A program made the translations under genes and the position numbers. The notes under the pieces were generated by a model. It was given only the letters and a program-made list of their open reading frames with translations, was not told the origin of the DNA and made no database searches. DNA of 64,000 bases from Mycobacterium sp. Root265 (GTDB taxonomy: Bacteria > Actinomycetota > Actinomycetes > Mycobacteriales > Mycobacteriaceae), in NCBI RefSeq assembly GCF_001428895.1, contig NZ_LMJA01000001.1, positions 373,150 to 437,149 on the forward strand. The letters are read 5' to 3'. The first letter of the stretch is position 1, and each line of letters begins with the position of its first letter. Below are positions 18,593-29,052 of this stretch, in pieces.

Positions 18593-19551
18593 GTCAGGTC
18601 TCCAGCCGGCTGGTCCGGTTGCTCAACATGGTCCCGTACTTCAAGGCCAATCCCCGGGTGACCCGCGACGAGGCGGCTGCGGCCCTCGGTGTGACCCGGA
18701 AACAACTCGACGCCGATCTCGAACAGCTCTGGCTGTGCGGACTGCCCGGATACGGCCCCGGCGATCTGATCGACTTCGACTTCACCGGCGACACCATCGA
18801 GGTCACCTTCGCCGCCGGGGTGGACCATCCGTTGCGGCTGACCTCGCCCGAGGCCACCGGCATCCTGGTGGCGTTGCGCGCCCTGCTCGATGTGCCGGGC
18901 ATGGTCGATCCGCGGGCCGCGCGCTCTGCGATCGCCAAGATCGAATCTGCCGCAGGCACCGCCGGGGCCGTCGGAAACGCCGAACTGGAGAGCGACGAGC
19001 CCGAGAGCGCGACGGCCGCCGCGGTGCGTGACGCCGCCCGTACCGGCAAGGCGCTCTCGCTGGAGTACCACTCGGCGTCCCACGACACGGTGTCGAGCCG
19101 CATCGTCGACCCCATCCGGGTGGTGCTGGTCAGCGACCGCAGCTATCTGGAGGCGTGGTGCCGCACCGCCGAGGGGGTGCGGCTGTTCCGGTTCGACCGC
19201 ATCGTGGACGCCCAGGTGCTCGACGAGCCCGCCCGGCCGCCGGCGCCTGCGGTGCAGGCCGGACCCGACACCGCGCTGTTCGACGCCGACGCCGAGGATC
19301 CCTCGTTGCACTCGGCACGCCTGCTCATCGACCGCTCGGCGGAATGGATGTTCGACTACTACCCGTTGCGGGTGATCACCGAGCTCGCCGACGGTGCCTG
19401 CGAAGCGGCCATGACCTACGCTTCCGATGAGTGGATGGCCCGGTTCGTATTGGGCTTCGGATCGGCGGTGCGGGTGTTGACACCGCAGTCGCTGGCCGAG
19501 AAGGTCCGCGAGACCGCCGCGGCTGCGGTACGCGCTTACGAAGACGAGTAG
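18589..19551 (+). CDS. pafC: WYL-domain transcriptional regulator PafC
   Basis: Partner of PafB in the heterodimeric DNA-damage activator. 320 residues: N-terminal helix-turn-helix (SRLVRLLNMVPYFKANPRVT), WYL domain with SDRSYLEAWCRTAEG near residue 180, and a WCX domain at the C-terminus. The ATG at 18589 overlaps the pafB stop; open frame upstream of it lies inside pafB and is ignored. tatA begins 30 bases later. Confidence 0.93.
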   Translation: MSQVSSRLVRLLNMVPYFKANPRVTRDEAAAALGVTRKQLDADLEQLWLCGLPGYGPGDLIDFDFTGDTIEVTFAAGVDHPLRLTSPEATGILVALRALLDVPGMVDPRAARSAIAKIESAAGTAGAVGNAELESDEPESATAAAVRDAARTGKALSLEYHSASHDTVSSRIVDPIRVVLVSDRSYLEAWCRTAEGVRLFRFDRIVDAQVLDEPARPPAPAVQAGPDTALFDADAEDPSLHSARLLIDRSAEWMFDYYPLRVITELADGACEAAMTYASDEWMARFVLGFGSAVRVLTPQSLAEKVRETAAAAVRAYEDE

Positions 19552-19566
19552 ACTCGACCACAACTT

Positions 19567-19574
19567 GCGGAGGT
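19567..19574 (+). promoter_or_regulatory. Ribosome binding site fixing the TTG start of tatA
   Basis: GCGGAGGT ends 7 bases before TTG at 19582. A GTG in the same frame at 19573 overlaps this site and would add MFE residues not seen in TatA proteins, which start MGGLQPWHW or similar. Confidence 0.7.
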
Positions 19575-19581
19575 GTTTGAA

Positions 19582-19833
19582 TTGGGCGGTCTTCAACCGT
19601 GGCACTGGCTGATCGTTATCGCGGCTTTCATTCTGTTGTTCGGTGCCAAGAAGCTCCCGGACGCAGCGCGTTCTCTGGGTAAGTCGATGCGCATCTTCAA
19701 GTCCGAGATCAAAGAGATGCAGGCCGACGGCGCCGACAAGCCGGAAGCCGCGCCGCTTCCCGCCACCCCGGTCACCTCGGAGCGCGTGGAGACACCTGCG
19801 CCCGAGCAGTCCGGCGACAAGCGACCGGCCTGA
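19582..19833 (+). CDS. tatA: Sec-independent protein translocase subunit TatA
   Basis: Pore-forming subunit of the twin-arginine export system. 83 residues: N-terminal membrane helix ([19 protein letters not shown]), hinge FGAKKLPD, amphipathic helix ([19 protein letters not shown]) and a Pro/Glu-rich tail. TTG start behind GCGGAGGT. Upstream of tatC, as in other mycobacteria. Confidence 0.95.
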   Translation: MGGLQPWHWLIVIAAFILLFGAKKLPDAARSLGKSMRIFKSEIKEMQADGADKPEAAPLPATPVTSERVETPAPEQSGDKRPA

Positions 19834-19912
19834 TAGCTGCCAAGTCCGTCCCATCGCGGTGTGATGTCGCGTCGATAGGGCGCGCCTGCCTGCATCGACG
19901 TTAAGGCTGCCC

Positions 19913-20857
19913 GTGCACCCCCCTGGAATTTTCAAGAGGTTCGACCCGCGCCAACGACGCGCCCGGGCGAATCCCGACGGCACCATGTCGCTGGTCGATC
20001 ATCTCGCCGAACTGCGCAACCGGCTGCTGATTGCGACCGCGGCGGTGGTGCTGACCACGATCGTCGGTTTCTTCTGGTACACCCACGGCGTCTTCGGCTT
20101 CCACAGCCTCGGCGAGTGGCTTCGCGGTCCGTACTGTTCGCTGCCGGAGTCCGCGCGCGCCACCATCGCCCCCGACGGGCAGTGCCGATTGCTGGCCACC
20201 GGTCCGTTCGACCAGTTCATGTTGCGGCTGAAGGTCGCCCTGACCGCCGGGATCGTGCTGGCCTGCCCGGTCTGGCTGTATCAGCTCTGGGCGTTCATCA
20301 CCCCGGGCCTGTACCGCAAGGAACGGCGTTTCGGCATGGCGTTCGTCGGGGTGGGCGCTGTGCTGTTCATCGGCGGCTCAGTGCTGGCCTACGTGGTGTT
20401 GTCCACCGCGTTGAGCTTCCTGCTCACCGTCGGCAGCGACGTCCAGGTCACCGCGCTCTCGGGTGATCAGTACTTCGGCTTCCTGATCAACCTGCTGCTG
20501 GTGTTCGGGATCAGCTTCGAGTTCCCGCTGCTGATCATCATGCTCAACGTGATCGGCGTGCTGCCCTACGCGAAACTCAAGGAGTGGCGCCGCGGCCTGA
20601 TCTTCGCGCTGTTCGTGTTCGCCGCGTTCGCGACGCCGGGTTCCGACCCGTTCTCCATGCTGGCGCTCGCGCTGGCGCTGACCGTGCTGCTCGAGTTCGC
20701 CATCCAGGTCACCCGCGTGCACGACAAGCGCAAGGCCCGCCGCGAGGCGCTGGCCGAGGTCCCCGAGGATGAGGCTGCGCCGATCCCGGCCGCCGAACCG
20801 ATCGCGCCGCCGACCGCGGTGTCCTCCCAGAAATTGTTCGACGACGATGTCACCTGA
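19913..20857 (+). CDS. tatC: Sec-independent protein translocase subunit TatC
   Basis: Receptor for twin-arginine signal peptides in the cytoplasmic membrane. 314 residues with six membrane helices. [15 protein letters not shown] near residue 24 is the TatC signature, and the P-x-x-L-Y-x-F-like [16 protein letters not shown] loop is present. A charged Glu/Pro tail follows. It starts at GTG 19913. The last 11 bases overlap the start of helY. Confidence 0.95.
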   Translation: MHPPGIFKRFDPRQRRARANPDGTMSLVDHLAELRNRLLIATAAVVLTTIVGFFWYTHGVFGFHSLGEWLRGPYCSLPESARATIAPDGQCRLLATGPFDQFMLRLKVALTAGIVLACPVWLYQLWAFITPGLYRKERRFGMAFVGVGAVLFIGGSVLAYVVLSTALSFLLTVGSDVQVTALSGDQYFGFLINLLLVFGISFEFPLLIIMLNVIGVLPYAKLKEWRRGLIFALFVFAAFATPGSDPFSMLALALALTVLLEFAIQVTRVHDKRKARREALAEVPEDEAAPIPAAEPIAPPTAVSSQKLFDDDVT

Positions 20858-23585
20858 GTCCGGGCCGCCTGAGTCCGGTCCGGAACTGCTCGGTTTCGCC
20901 GCGCAGCTTCCCTTCGGCCTCGATCCGTTCCAGGTACGTGCCTGTGCCGCTCTGGAGTCCGGCCACGGAGTGCTGGTCTGCGCACCGACCGGAGCCGGCA
21001 AGACCGTCGTCGGCGAGTTCGCGGTGCACCTGGCACTGGCGGCGGGCCGGAAGTGCTTCTACACCACCCCGATCAAGGCGCTGAGCAACCAGAAGCACCT
21101 CGACCTCGTGCGCCGCTACGGCGCCGACCGGGTCGGGTTGCTCACCGGGGACCAGTCGATCAACTCCGACGCCCCGGTGGTCATCATGACCACCGAAGTG
21201 CTGCGCAACATGCTCTATGCCGACTCGCCGGCACTGCAGGGGCTTTCCCATGTGGTGATGGACGAGGTGCACTTCCTGGCCGACCGGATGCGCGGCGCGG
21301 TGTGGGAGGAGGTCATCCTGCACCTGCCCGAAGAGGTGCGACTGGTCAGCCTCTCCGCCACGGTGAGCAACGCCGAGGAGTTCGGGGGCTGGATCCAGAC
21401 CGTGCGCGGGGACACCACCGTGGTGGTCGACGAGCACCGACCGGTTCCGCTTTCTCAGCACATGATGGTCGGCAAGCGACTCTTCGACCTGTTCGAGGGT
21501 GGTGGGCAGACCACCCTGGTGGACCCGAACCTGCTGCGTCACATCGCGCACCGCCGTGAGGCCGACCGGCTGGCGGACTGGCAACCGCGGGGCCGCAACC
21601 GGGGCAGGCAGGGCCGCCCGACCGTGCACCGGGGGCCGTCGCGACCCGATGTCATCGCCACCCTGGATGCCGAGGGACTGCTTCCGGCAATCACTTTCGT
21701 CTTCTCCCGGGCCGGCTGTGATGCGGCGGTCAAGCAGTGCCTGCGCGCACCGCTGCGACTCACCAACGACGAAGAACGCGCCCGCATCACCGAGGTCATC
21801 GACCGGCGGTGTGCCGACCTCGCCCAATCCGATCTGGGCGTGCTCGGCTACTACGAGTGGCGCGAGGGCCTGTTGCGGGGGCTGGCGGCCCATCACGCGG
21901 GCATGCTGCCGGTCTTCCGGCACACCGTCGAGGAACTCTTCACCGCGGGGCTGGTGCGGGCGGTGTTCGCCACCGAGACACTGGCTTTGGGCATCAACAT
22001 GCCCGCCCGCACCGTGGTGCTGGAGCGCCTGGTCAAGTACAACGGCGAGCAACACGCCCCGCTGACGCCGGGGGAGTACACCCAGCTGACCGGGCGCGCG
22101 GGTCGCCGCGGGATCGACATCGAAGGTCACGCGGTGGTGCTGTGGCACGCCGATGACAACGCCGCCGAACCCGCCGAGGTCGCCGGTCTGGCCTCGACAC
22201 GCACCTTCCCGCTGAAGAGTTCCTTTGCGCCGTCGTACAACATGACGATCAACCTGGTCCAGCAGATGGGCCCGGACCTGGCGCGCCAACTGCTGGAACG
22301 GTCCTTCGCGCAGTACCAGGCCGACCGTTCGGTGGTGGGCCTGGTGCGAGGCGTCGAACGCGGGGAGCGCATGCTCGCCGAGATCGCCGCCGAGCTGGAC
22401 CCCGAGATGCTCGAATACGCGCGCTTGCGTGCCGAGATCAGCACCCGGGAACGCGCTCAGTCGCTGGCATCGCGGCTGCACCGGCGCCGGGCGGCCGACG
22501 AGGCGCTGGCCGGTTTGCGCCGCGGCGACATCATCACCATCACCCAGGGCCGCCGGGGTGGGCTGGCCGTGGTCCTCGAACCCGCCCCCGACAGCGACGA
22601 CCCGCGGCCGCTGGTCCTCACCGAACATCGCTGGGCCGGGCGTATCTCGTCGGCCGACTACTCCGGGGCGTCCACCCGGCTGGGATCGATGACGCTGCCC
22701 AAGCGCGTCGAGCACCGCCAGCCCCGGGTGCGCCGTGACCTGGCATCGGCGCTGCGGTCGGCGGCCGCCGGCCTGGATGTGCCGTCCCGGCGCCGGGAGC
22801 AGGGCGGCGTCGACCGTGATGTGGACCCCGAACTGGCCGGGCTGCGTGACCAACTGCGCCGCCATCCCGCCCACGGCGCGGCCGACCGCGAGGCCCAGGT
22901 CCGTGCGGCCGAGCGCTATCTGCGCATCGAACGCGACAACGAGCAGATCCGGCAGAAGGTCGCCGCCGCCACCAATTCCCTGGCGCGCACGTTCGACAAG
23001 ATTCTGGTGCTGCTGACCGAGCGGGGCTTCATCGATCCGGCCGGCGACACGCCGAAGGTCACCGAGGACGGGCGGCTGCTCGCGCGGATCTACAGCGAGA
23101 GTGACCTTTTGGTCGCCGAGTGCCTGCGCCAAGGCGTCTGGGAGGGTCTGGCACCGGCCGAGCTGGCGGCCGTGGTGTCCGCGGTGCAGTTCGAATCGCG
23201 CGGTGACGGCACCGGCCCGCAGGGCCTGCAGATCCCGACGGGGGGCATCCGGCGCGCGCTGGCGGGCACCCGCCGGCTGTGGGCCCAGATCCGCAGTGAC
23301 GAACAGCGGCAACGCATTGCGCACAGCCGCGAACCCGACGACGGCTTCGTGGCCGCCATCCACCAGTGGGCCACCACCGGTGATTTGGCCTCCTCACTGG
23401 CGGCATCCGATGTCAGCGGCAGCGGATCCCCGCTGTCCGCGGGAGATTTCGTGCGGTGGTGCCGTCAGGTCCTGGATCTGCTGGACCAGGTCCGCAATGC
23501 CGCCCCCACACCGGCGCTGCGGACAGCGGCGAAACGCGCCATCACCGACATTCGACGAGGCGTCGTAGCAGTTGATGCAGGGTAG
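20847..23585 (+). CDS. helY: Ski2-like DEAD/DEAH-box helicase HelY
   Basis: A 912-residue superfamily-2 helicase; the actinobacterial HelY is thought to act on RNA, but its substrate is not settled. Walker A APTGAGKT near residue 46, DEVH box ([12 protein letters not shown]) near 138, motif [11 protein letters not shown], motif [12 protein letters not shown], then a Ski2-type C-terminal region. The ATG at 20847 lies inside the tatC coding end and gives [11 protein letters not shown], matching the expected length (about 906 in M. tuberculosis from memory). Confidence 0.93.
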   Translation: MSPESGPPESGPELLGFAAQLPFGLDPFQVRACAALESGHGVLVCAPTGAGKTVVGEFAVHLALAAGRKCFYTTPIKALSNQKHLDLVRRYGADRVGLLTGDQSINSDAPVVIMTTEVLRNMLYADSPALQGLSHVVMDEVHFLADRMRGAVWEEVILHLPEEVRLVSLSATVSNAEEFGGWIQTVRGDTTVVVDEHRPVPLSQHMMVGKRLFDLFEGGGQTTLVDPNLLRHIAHRREADRLADWQPRGRNRGRQGRPTVHRGPSRPDVIATLDAEGLLPAITFVFSRAGCDAAVKQCLRAPLRLTNDEERARITEVIDRRCADLAQSDLGVLGYYEWREGLLRGLAAHHAGMLPVFRHTVEELFTAGLVRAVFATETLALGINMPARTVVLERLVKYNGEQHAPLTPGEYTQLTGRAGRRGIDIEGHAVVLWHADDNAAEPAEVAGLASTRTFPLKSSFAPSYNMTINLVQQMGPDLARQLLERSFAQYQADRSVVGLVRGVERGERMLAEIAAELDPEMLEYARLRAEISTRERAQSLASRLHRRRAADEALAGLRRGDIITITQGRRGGLAVVLEPAPDSDDPRPLVLTEHRWAGRISSADYSGASTRLGSMTLPKRVEHRQPRVRRDLASALRSAAAGLDVPSRRREQGGVDRDVDPELAGLRDQLRRHPAHGAADREAQVRAAERYLRIERDNEQIRQKVAAATNSLARTFDKILVLLTERGFIDPAGDTPKVTEDGRLLARIYSESDLLVAECLRQGVWEGLAPAELAAVVSAVQFESRGDGTGPQGLQIPTGGIRRALAGTRRLWAQIRSDEQRQRIAHSREPDDGFVAAIHQWATTGDLASSLAASDVSGSGSPLSAGDFVRWCRQVLDLLDQVRNAAPTPALRTAAKRAITDIRRGVVAVDAG

Positions 23586-23623
23586 TGTGGCGGCGTAGAA
23601 CGAGCCCGGATCAAGGAGACACG

Positions 23624-24370
23624 ATGAGCGGACCGCAGGGATCTGACCCCACGCAGGCGTGGTCAGGCCAGCCGCCGCAGTCCGGCGGTGCCCCGTCACC
23701 GGGTGAACAGCCCGCCTGGCAGCCGCCGCCCACACCCGAGCAGCCCGCCGGCGATGCCCCGGCCTGGCAGCAGCCCGCCTACCAGCAGCCGCAGGCGCCG
23801 CAGCAGTACCCGCAGTATCAGCAGCCCGCGTACAACCCGCCCCCGCAGGGCGACCAGTACGGCCAGCAGCCCACGGGGTACGCGCCGCAGGGGTACCCGC
23901 AGTACGGTCAGCAGCCCGGTCAGCCCTACGGGCAGCCCCAGTACGGCCAGCCGCCCCAGTACGGCCAGCCCGGTCAGTACGACCAGCAGCAATACTCGCC
24001 CTACGGGCCCACCGGCTCCGAAGAGGGCTCGAAGAAGTCGCTGGCCGTCATCGGCACCGTGATCGGTGTGCTGGCCGCGGTGATCGTCGCGGTGGTGCTG
24101 GTACTCGGTTTCTGGAAGCCCGGATTCTTTGTCACCACCACGCTGGACGTCGATGCCGCGCAGACCGGTGTGCAGCAGATCCTGACCGACGAGGCCAACG
24201 GATACGGCGCCAAGAACGTCAAGGACGTCCAGTGCAATGACGGTGTCAGCCCCGAGGTGAAGAAGGGCGACACCTTCACCTGCCAGGTCAGCATCGACGG
24301 CACCAAGCGTCAGGTCACCGTGACGTTCCAGGACGACAACGGCACCTACGAGGTCGGCCGCCCGAAGTAG
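23624..24370 (+). CDS. Pro/Gln-rich DUF4333 membrane protein
   Basis: A 248-residue protein with three parts: a long, disordered N-terminus (1-135) built from Pro/Gln/Tyr repeats such as YGQQP and QYGQP; one membrane helix (about 140-162, [20 protein letters not shown]); and an outside C-terminal DUF4333 domain with two cysteines (VQCNDG, FTCQVS). The function is unknown. The ATG at 23624 follows AAGGAGA. It is the Rv2091c equivalent by position after helY. Confidence 0.82.
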   Translation: MSGPQGSDPTQAWSGQPPQSGGAPSPGEQPAWQPPPTPEQPAGDAPAWQQPAYQQPQAPQQYPQYQQPAYNPPPQGDQYGQQPTGYAPQGYPQYGQQPGQPYGQPQYGQPPQYGQPGQYDQQQYSPYGPTGSEEGSKKSLAVIGTVIGVLAAVIVAVVLVLGFWKPGFFVTTTLDVDAAQTGVQQILTDEANGYGAKNVKDVQCNDGVSPEVKKGDTFTCQVSIDGTKRQVTVTFQDDNGTYEVGRPK

Positions 24371-24385
24371 TCCACGCTCTCTCGA

Positions 24386-24420
24386 CGAATGCCCGCGATA
24401 CGCCGTATCGCGGGCATTCG
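24386..24420. terminator. Bidirectional terminator hairpin
   Basis: Perfect 15-bp stem, 24386-24400 with 24406-24420, and a 5-base loop, exactly between the convergent DUF4333 gene and the exonuclease gene. No U-tract, as is usual in mycobacteria. Confidence 0.8.
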
Positions 24421-24424
24421 CGTG

Positions 24425-25384
24425 TCAGGGCAGCTTGTCGAGTGCCTTCTGCAGACGCCCGATCGATGACACCACGCCGTACTCCTCGGCCAGTGCCACC
24501 ACCCGGGCCGGGTCGGCCGCGGACAGCGGCAGGACGTCGGACGATGTGGACAGCGCGACAGGGGCATCCACGGCGACCCGCACCACCGGTTCGGCGGCGA
24601 TGATGTACTCGTCGGCGGCGAGCAGCTTCTTGCGTTGGGCGGCAGGCATTTTCGATGACGGATCGGCGGCGGCCGCGACGATCGCGGACAGCGAGCCGTG
24701 CTGGGCCATCAGAGTCGCCGCGGTTTTCTCGCCGATGCCCGCCACCCCGGGCAGCCCGTCCGACGGGTCGCCGCGCAGCAGCGCCAGTTCGGCGTAGGCC
24801 GGCCCGGCACGTTCCACCGGCACCCCGTAGGTATCGGCGACCTCGGTGGGCCCGAACAGGATCGCCTTGCTCAGGCCGCGGCCGATGTAGAACACCCGCA
24901 CCGCGACCGGGTCGTCGCCGACCAACTGCAGCAGATCCCGGTCCCCGCTGACCACGATGACGGGGTCGCGGCGCTCGGCGGCGGCAAGCGTGCCCAGCAC
25001 ATCGTCGGCCTCGTATCCCGGTGCGCCCGCTGTGGTGATGCCGAACGCGTCGAGCACGGCCATGATCATGTCGACCTGCGGGGTCAGTTCATCGGGCACC
25101 TCCTCGACGTCCGGGGCACCGTCGGGGCGGGCCTCCTCGACGCGGTGCGCCTTGTACGACGGGATGCGGTCCACCCGCCACTGCGGCCGCCAGTCCAGAT
25201 CGAGACAGACCACCAGCCGGGCCGGCCGATGCTGGGTGACCAGGGTGGAGACGGCATCGAGGAAACCGCGCAGCGCGTTGACCGGCCGGCCGTCGGGGGC
25301 GGTGATCGAGGACGGCACCCCGAAGAACGAGCGGAACCACATGCTGGCGCCGTCGAGCAGCAGCACCGGCCGATCGGCCGTCAT
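24425..25384 (-). CDS. 5'-3' exonuclease (Pol I N-terminal-domain-like)
   Basis: A 319-residue stand-alone flap/5' nuclease, similar to the N-terminal domain of DNA polymerase I and to Rv2090. Acidic metal-binding positions appear in [26 protein letters not shown] and [12 protein letters not shown]. The helix-hairpin-helix region is in [18 protein letters not shown]. It probably removes RNA primers or flaps. The ATG overlaps the stop of the hotdog-like gene by ATGA, so the two are translated together. Confidence 0.9.
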   Translation of the reverse strand: MTADRPVLLLDGASMWFRSFFGVPSSITAPDGRPVNALRGFLDAVSTLVTQHRPARLVVCLDLDWRPQWRVDRIPSYKAHRVEEARPDGAPDVEEVPDELTPQVDMIMAVLDAFGITTAGAPGYEADDVLGTLAAAERRDPVIVVSGDRDLLQLVGDDPVAVRVFYIGRGLSKAILFGPTEVADTYGVPVERAGPAYAELALLRGDPSDGLPGVAGIGEKTAATLMAQHGSLSAIVAAAADPSSKMPAAQRKKLLAADEYIIAAEPVVRVAVDAPVALSTSSDVLPLSAADPARVVALAEEYGVVSSIGRLQKALDKLP

Positions 25385-26220
25385 GATGACTGCACCCGGA
25401 AGACGTAGGAACCCACCGTGACCAACCTGTCCTCATTTCCCTCGTCGTAGAGCTGCACCCGCACAGCGACGGTGCCGTCGGCGCCGGGAAGCCGCTCGGT
25501 CTGCACCCGGAACGGTCCGGCCTTGCCGCGCGCCAGGAACATCACATGCGCCGAGACGCCCTGCACGTCGCCTCCCGCGGCATCGATCGCCGCCGTCTCC
25601 AGGATCACGAACTGCGGCCCGATGTGCAGGGCGGCATCGGGGGAGGCGACCTCGGCCGACAGTTCCGGCAGACCCCACAGCCCGTCCTCGCGCCGGAATC
25701 CGCCGAACACCTGCCACAGCGGAGGCAGATCGGGTGAGTCGACCACCTCGATGTTGTCGACCTCCAGCTTCTGCAGGCCGTCGGGCGGCACACCGATGCT
25801 CACCCCCTGGCCCTCGATCAGCGCGAGTACCCGCTCGGGCCGGTCGGCGTCGACAATCGTGGCCCGGCTGTAACCGAACTGCCTGCCCTGTTTCAGTGGC
25901 TCGGAGACGATCTCGATGCGCCGCACATCGTGGCCGGGGTCGAGGATCTGACAGGAGTGGATGACCGGGTTCGGCACGGCCTCCAGATCCGACATGTGCC
26001 CGCTCTCGGGTGCCGAGATGCCGAGCACCGCGAACAGCAGTCCGCCACGGGCATTGCGCATGTCGTGGCGCACCGTCACGGTGTCCTCGACGTCGCGCGG
26101 GTCCATCGAGGCGTACATCCGGCCGATGTAGCGGTAGCTGAGCAGCCCGCCCCACCGTCGTTGCAGCTCCTCGGCGTAGGCCTCCTGCTGATCGGTCAGC
26201 TCCCGGATATCCCTCAGCAT
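25381..26220 (-). CDS. Conserved protein, probably hotdog-fold (thioesterase-like)
   Basis: A 279-residue protein I can only place loosely. Two segments, around 45-100 and 195-275, read like tandem hotdog halves ([34 protein letters not shown]), the double-hotdog layout of acyl-CoA thioesterase-like proteins, but no catalytic motif is certain. ATG at 26220 ([19 protein letters not shown]). It is co-transcribed with the exonuclease through an ATGA overlap and divergent from the VOC gene. Confidence 0.6.
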   Translation of the reverse strand: MLRDIRELTDQQEAYAEELQRRWGGLLSYRYIGRMYASMDPRDVEDTVTVRHDMRNARGGLLFAVLGISAPESGHMSDLEAVPNPVIHSCQILDPGHDVRRIEIVSEPLKQGRQFGYSRATIVDADRPERVLALIEGQGVSIGVPPDGLQKLEVDNIEVVDSPDLPPLWQVFGGFRREDGLWGLPELSAEVASPDAALHIGPQFVILETAAIDAAGGDVQGVSAHVMFLARGKAGPFRVQTERLPGADGTVAVRVQLYDEGNEDRLVTVGSYVFRVQSS

Positions 26221-26241
26221 CGCCTGACAGTAGCGTGAGGT

Positions 26242-26637
26242 ATGACCTTCACTGTGGATCGCATAGACCACGTCGTGCTGAATTGCCGTGATACCGAAGC
26301 CACCATCGACTGGTACGTCAGGGTGCTGAACATGCGCCGCGAGGAGTTCGGCGCCGGCCGCACCGCGCTGGCATTCGGCGCCCAAAAGATCAATGTGCGG
26401 CCCACCGGGGCACCGAACTGGGTGACCGCGGACGCCGATGTGCCGGGCTCGCTGGATCTTTGCTTCATCGTCGACGCCGACGCCGCCACGATCGGTGCGC
26501 ATCTGCAGGCCTGCGGGGTGCAGATCACCGAAGGGCCGGTCGCCAAGACCGGTGCGCTGGGCCCGATGACCTCGCACTACTGCCGCGACCCCGAGGGCAA
26601 CCTGGTCGAGGTCGCCACCTATCGCGGGCATGACTAA
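26242..26637 (+). CDS. VOC-family (glyoxalase/bleomycin-resistance-like) protein
   Basis: 131 residues forming one vicinal-oxygen-chelate domain made of two beta-alpha-beta-beta-beta modules. IDHVVLNCRDTEATIDWYV provides the first metal His and YCRDPEGNLVEVATY the C-terminal Glu. Close relatives bind a divalent metal and act as isomerases, dioxygenases or binding proteins; the substrate is unknown. A TAGCGT box lies 5 bases before the ATG. The stop is 10 bases before pepE. Confidence 0.8.
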   Translation: MTFTVDRIDHVVLNCRDTEATIDWYVRVLNMRREEFGAGRTALAFGAQKINVRPTGAPNWVTADADVPGSLDLCFIVDADAATIGAHLQACGVQITEGPVAKTGALGPMTSHYCRDPEGNLVEVATYRGHD

Positions 26638-26648
26638 CCTCGTCCCCA
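26635..26648 (+). promoter_or_regulatory. Candidate leaderless promoter of pepE
   Basis: TAACCT (26635-26640), 7 bases, ATG at 26648. It favours this start over the in-frame ATG at 26630 that overlaps the VOC gene. Confidence 0.4.
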
Positions 26649-27784
26649 TGGACAGCAGTCGTTTCAGCACCGAGGTCTACGCGCAGCGCGTCCGGGCGGC
26701 CGCCGCAGGCGCGGCGAGCGCCGGGCTTGCCGGCCTGGTGATCACCCCCGGCTACGACCTGCGCTACCTGGTGGGCTCACGGGCGCAGACCTTCGAGCGG
26801 CTCACCGCGCTGGTGCTGCCCGCCGATGGGTCGGCGCCCACCGTTGTGGTCCCGCGCCTGGAGCTGGCCGCGCTCCGCGAGTCCGCGGTGACCGAAATCG
26901 GTGCGACGGTGCAGGATTGGGTGGATGGCGAGAATCCCTACGAGCTGGTCGCGCAGGCACTGCGGGGATCGGGCGTGTCGCCGGTGACCGTCGCCGTCAC
27001 CGATTCGATGACGGCCCTGCACCTGCTGCCGCTGGCCGACGTGCTGGGCGCGGTGCCCGTGCTGGCCACCGACGTGCTGCGCAAGCTGCGGATGATCAAG
27101 GACCCGGCCGAGGTCGACGCGCTGCGCAAGGCCGGCGCGGCGATCGACCGCGTGCACGCGCGGGTGCCGGAGTTCCTGGTGCCCGGCCGCACCGAAGCCG
27201 ACGTCGCTGCAGATATCGCCGAAGCCATTGTCGCCGAAGGCCATTCGGAGGTGGCGTTCATCATCGTCGGATCCGGCCCCAACGGGGCGGACCCGCACCA
27301 CGAATGCTCGGACCGCGAGCTGCAGGTCGGCGACATCGTCGTCGTCGACATCGGCGGGCCGTATGCGCCGGGCTACAACTCCGACTCGACCCGCACCTAC
27401 AGCATCGGTGAGCCCGACGCCGAGATCGCCCGCCGGTACGCGGTGCTGCAGCGCGCCCAGGCCGAGGCCGTCGGGTCGGTCCGCCCGGGCATCACGGCCG
27501 GTTCGGTCGATGCGGTCGCGCGCGATGTGCTGGCCGCCGAAGGCCTGGCCGAGGTGTTCGTGCACCGCACCGGGCACGGTATCGGCCTGTCGGTGCACGA
27601 AGAGCCCTACATCGTCTCCGGGAACGAGATCACCCTGGAGCCGGGTATGGCGTTCTCGGTGGAGCCCGGCATCTACTTCCCGGGCCAGTGGGGCGCGCGG
27701 ATCGAGGACATCGTCATCGTCACCGAGGACGGCGTGGAATCGGTGAACCAGCGTCCGCACGACCTGGTCGTGGTGCCGGTCTGA
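26648..27784 (+). CDS. pepE: M24B metallopeptidase PepE (Xaa-Pro dipeptidase-like)
   Basis: A 378-residue cytoplasmic dipeptidase with creatinase-like N-terminal domain (1-150) and pita-bread catalytic domain. All five metal ligands are seen: Asp in VVDIGG, Asp in YNSDSTRT, His in GHGIGLS, Glu in FSVEPGIY and Glu in ARIEDIVIV. It expects two Mn/Co ions. N-terminal MDSSRFSTEVYAQR resembles M. tuberculosis PepE, supporting the 26648 start. Convergent with the next gene, with 3 bases between the stops. Confidence 0.9.
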   Translation: MDSSRFSTEVYAQRVRAAAAGAASAGLAGLVITPGYDLRYLVGSRAQTFERLTALVLPADGSAPTVVVPRLELAALRESAVTEIGATVQDWVDGENPYELVAQALRGSGVSPVTVAVTDSMTALHLLPLADVLGAVPVLATDVLRKLRMIKDPAEVDALRKAGAAIDRVHARVPEFLVPGRTEADVAADIAEAIVAEGHSEVAFIIVGSGPNGADPHHECSDRELQVGDIVVVDIGGPYAPGYNSDSTRTYSIGEPDAEIARRYAVLQRAQAEAVGSVRPGITAGSVDAVARDVLAAEGLAEVFVHRTGHGIGLSVHEEPYIVSGNEITLEPGMAFSVEPGIYFPGQWGARIEDIVIVTEDGVESVNQRPHDLVVVPV

Positions 27785-27787
27785 GGC

Positions 27788-28213
27788 TCAGGCCTCGCTG
27801 CGGTCCAGCAGCGTCGAGGATCCCAGCACCCGCTCGATCCGAACCTCGATGACCACCCGGCGCGGGTTCGCCCGCGGGGTCCGGTAGCGCTGGGCATAAC
27901 GCAGCTCGGCATCGCGCACATCGTCGGCATCGCCGCTGACGGTGGCCGCGCCTTCCAGCGACAGCCAACGGGCGCCGTCGACCTGGCTGAGCACCGCGAC
28001 TCCACGCTCCTTGGCGTTGACCGCCTTCTGCGAACCGCCGGTGGTGATCACCCGGGCGATGTGCGTGGTCGGGTCGAAGGTGAAACCTACCGCCACGACG
28101 TGCGGCGAATTGTCACCCCGCAGCGTGGTCAGCATCGCCAGATGACGCTCTGTCAGAAATGCCAGCGCGTCGTTGGTGAGTCGGGTTGTTGCCTTGCGAC
28201 CAGATGCAGCCAT
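27788..28213 (-). CDS. F420H2-dependent biliverdin reductase (Rv2074-type PPOX fold)
   Basis: 141 residues, a split-beta-barrel (PPOX/FDOR-B) protein. [20 protein letters not shown] and [20 protein letters not shown] closely follow Rv2074, which has been shown to reduce biliverdin-IX-alpha with F420H2. The GSQKAVN loop is the expected phosphate-binding part for F420. Divergent from an SDR gene, as Rv2074 is from Rv2073c. The assignment is by motif memory, not search. Confidence 0.85.
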   Translation of the reverse strand: MAASGRKATTRLTNDALAFLTERHLAMLTTLRGDNSPHVVAVGFTFDPTTHIARVITTGGSQKAVNAKERGVAVLSQVDGARWLSLEGAATVSGDADDVRDAELRYAQRYRTPRANPRRVVIEVRIERVLGSSTLLDRSEA

Positions 28214-28235
28214 CGGGGTCCACGCTAGCGCAGGA

Positions 28236-28249
28236 CATAATCACAGCCA
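28236..28249 (+). promoter_or_regulatory. Candidate leaderless promoter of the SDR/cobLMK operon
   Basis: CATAAT (28236-28241), 7 bases, ATG at 28249. As the genes to 31708 are tightly packed, this may be the main promoter for the SDR, mini-ORFs and cobL-cobM-cobK. Confidence 0.4.
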
Positions 28250-28992
28250 TGGAGGACACGGGACTCGTCGTCATATTCGGGGGGCGCAGCGAGATCGGCG
28301 TGGAACTGGCGCAGCGGATTGCCGGCGGGCGGACCGTCGTCCTGGCCGCGCGCCGCGCGGACGATCTGACCGCACAGGTGGCGGCGGTCCGGTCTGCCGG
28401 GGCCACCGGCGTACATGTCCAGGAGTTCGACGCCGACGACACCACGTCCCACCGGGAGCTGGTCGAGGCGATCGAAACCGCGTACGGCCCGATCGCCACC
28501 GCGGTCCTGACCTTCGGGGTGCTCGGTGATCAGGCGCGCGCCGAGGCCGATTCCGGCCACGCGGTCGCGGTGGTGCACACCGACTACGTGGCCCAGGTGA
28601 GCCTGCTCACCGTGCTGGCGGACACGATGCGCCGCGCCGGCGGTGGGGACCTGGTGACCTTCTCCTCGATCGCCGGGGTACGGGTGCGCCGAGCCAACTA
28701 CGTGTATGGATCGGCCAAGGCGGGCGTGGACGGTTTCTGCAGCGGGCTCGCCGACGCACTGCACGGTTCCGGGGTGCGCCTGCTGGTGGTGCGTCCCGGT
28801 TTCGTGGTCGGGCGGATGACCGAGGGGATGACGCCGGCGCCGTTCTCCAGCACCCCGGCCCAGGTCGCCGCCGCGACGGCGAAGGCACTGGCCGGCGGGC
28901 GGCGCACGGTGTGGATCCCGTGGCAGGTCGGCGCCATCGCCGCAGTCTTCAGGATGTTGCCCGGACCGATCTGGCGGAGGTTGCGGCGATGA
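28249..28992 (+). CDS. Short-chain dehydrogenase/reductase
   Basis: A 247-residue SDR. GGRSEIGVELAQRIA is a variant of the N-terminal nucleotide loop (TGxxxGxG degenerate to GGxSEIG), then FSSIAG with the catalytic Ser and YGSAKAG with the Tyr/Lys pair. Rv2073c is the positional equivalent. Substrate unknown. The stop overlaps by ATGA the first of two 11-codon mini-ORFs that lead into cobL. An in-frame ATG at 28186 is rejected because it overlaps the divergent gene. Confidence 0.85.
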   Translation: MEDTGLVVIFGGRSEIGVELAQRIAGGRTVVLAARRADDLTAQVAAVRSAGATGVHVQEFDADDTTSHRELVEAIETAYGPIATAVLTFGVLGDQARAEADSGHAVAVVHTDYVAQVSLLTVLADTMRRAGGGDLVTFSSIAGVRVRRANYVYGSAKAGVDGFCSGLADALHGSGVRLLVVRPGFVVGRMTEGMTPAPFSSTPAQVAAATAKALAGGRRTVWIPWQVGAIAAVFRMLPGPIWRRLRR

Positions 28993-29047
28993 GCGCCTGC
29001 GCGAAGAGCAGAGGACGGCGATGAGCGCCTGCGCGAAGAGCAGAGGA
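28984..29047 (+). repeat. 32-bp exact tandem repeat forming two ATGA-linked mini-ORFs
   Basis: Two identical 32-bp units (28984-29015 and 29016-29047). Each holds an ATG, 11 codons (MSACAKSRGRR at 28989-29024; MSACAKSRGCR at 29021-29056), and an AGAGGA ribosome site 5 bases before the next ATG. The chain is SDR stop/ATGA/mini-ORF 1/ATGA/mini-ORF 2/ATGA/cobL, so each 36-base ORF overlaps the next by 4 bases. This is the coupling logic described for MIRU elements of M. tuberculosis, but the unit is shorter and I do not recognise it as MIRU. Confidence 0.85.
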
Positions 29048-29052
29048 TGCAG

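Noticed and set aside
20850-23363. An 837-codon open frame antisense to helY
   Set aside because: Shadow frame; helicase motifs are clear on the forward strand.
23700-24000. Short repeats that could be taken for a CRISPR or tandem DNA repeat
   Set aside because: They are imperfect codon-level repeats of Pro/Gln/Tyr in the coding part of the DUF4333 protein; no spacers.
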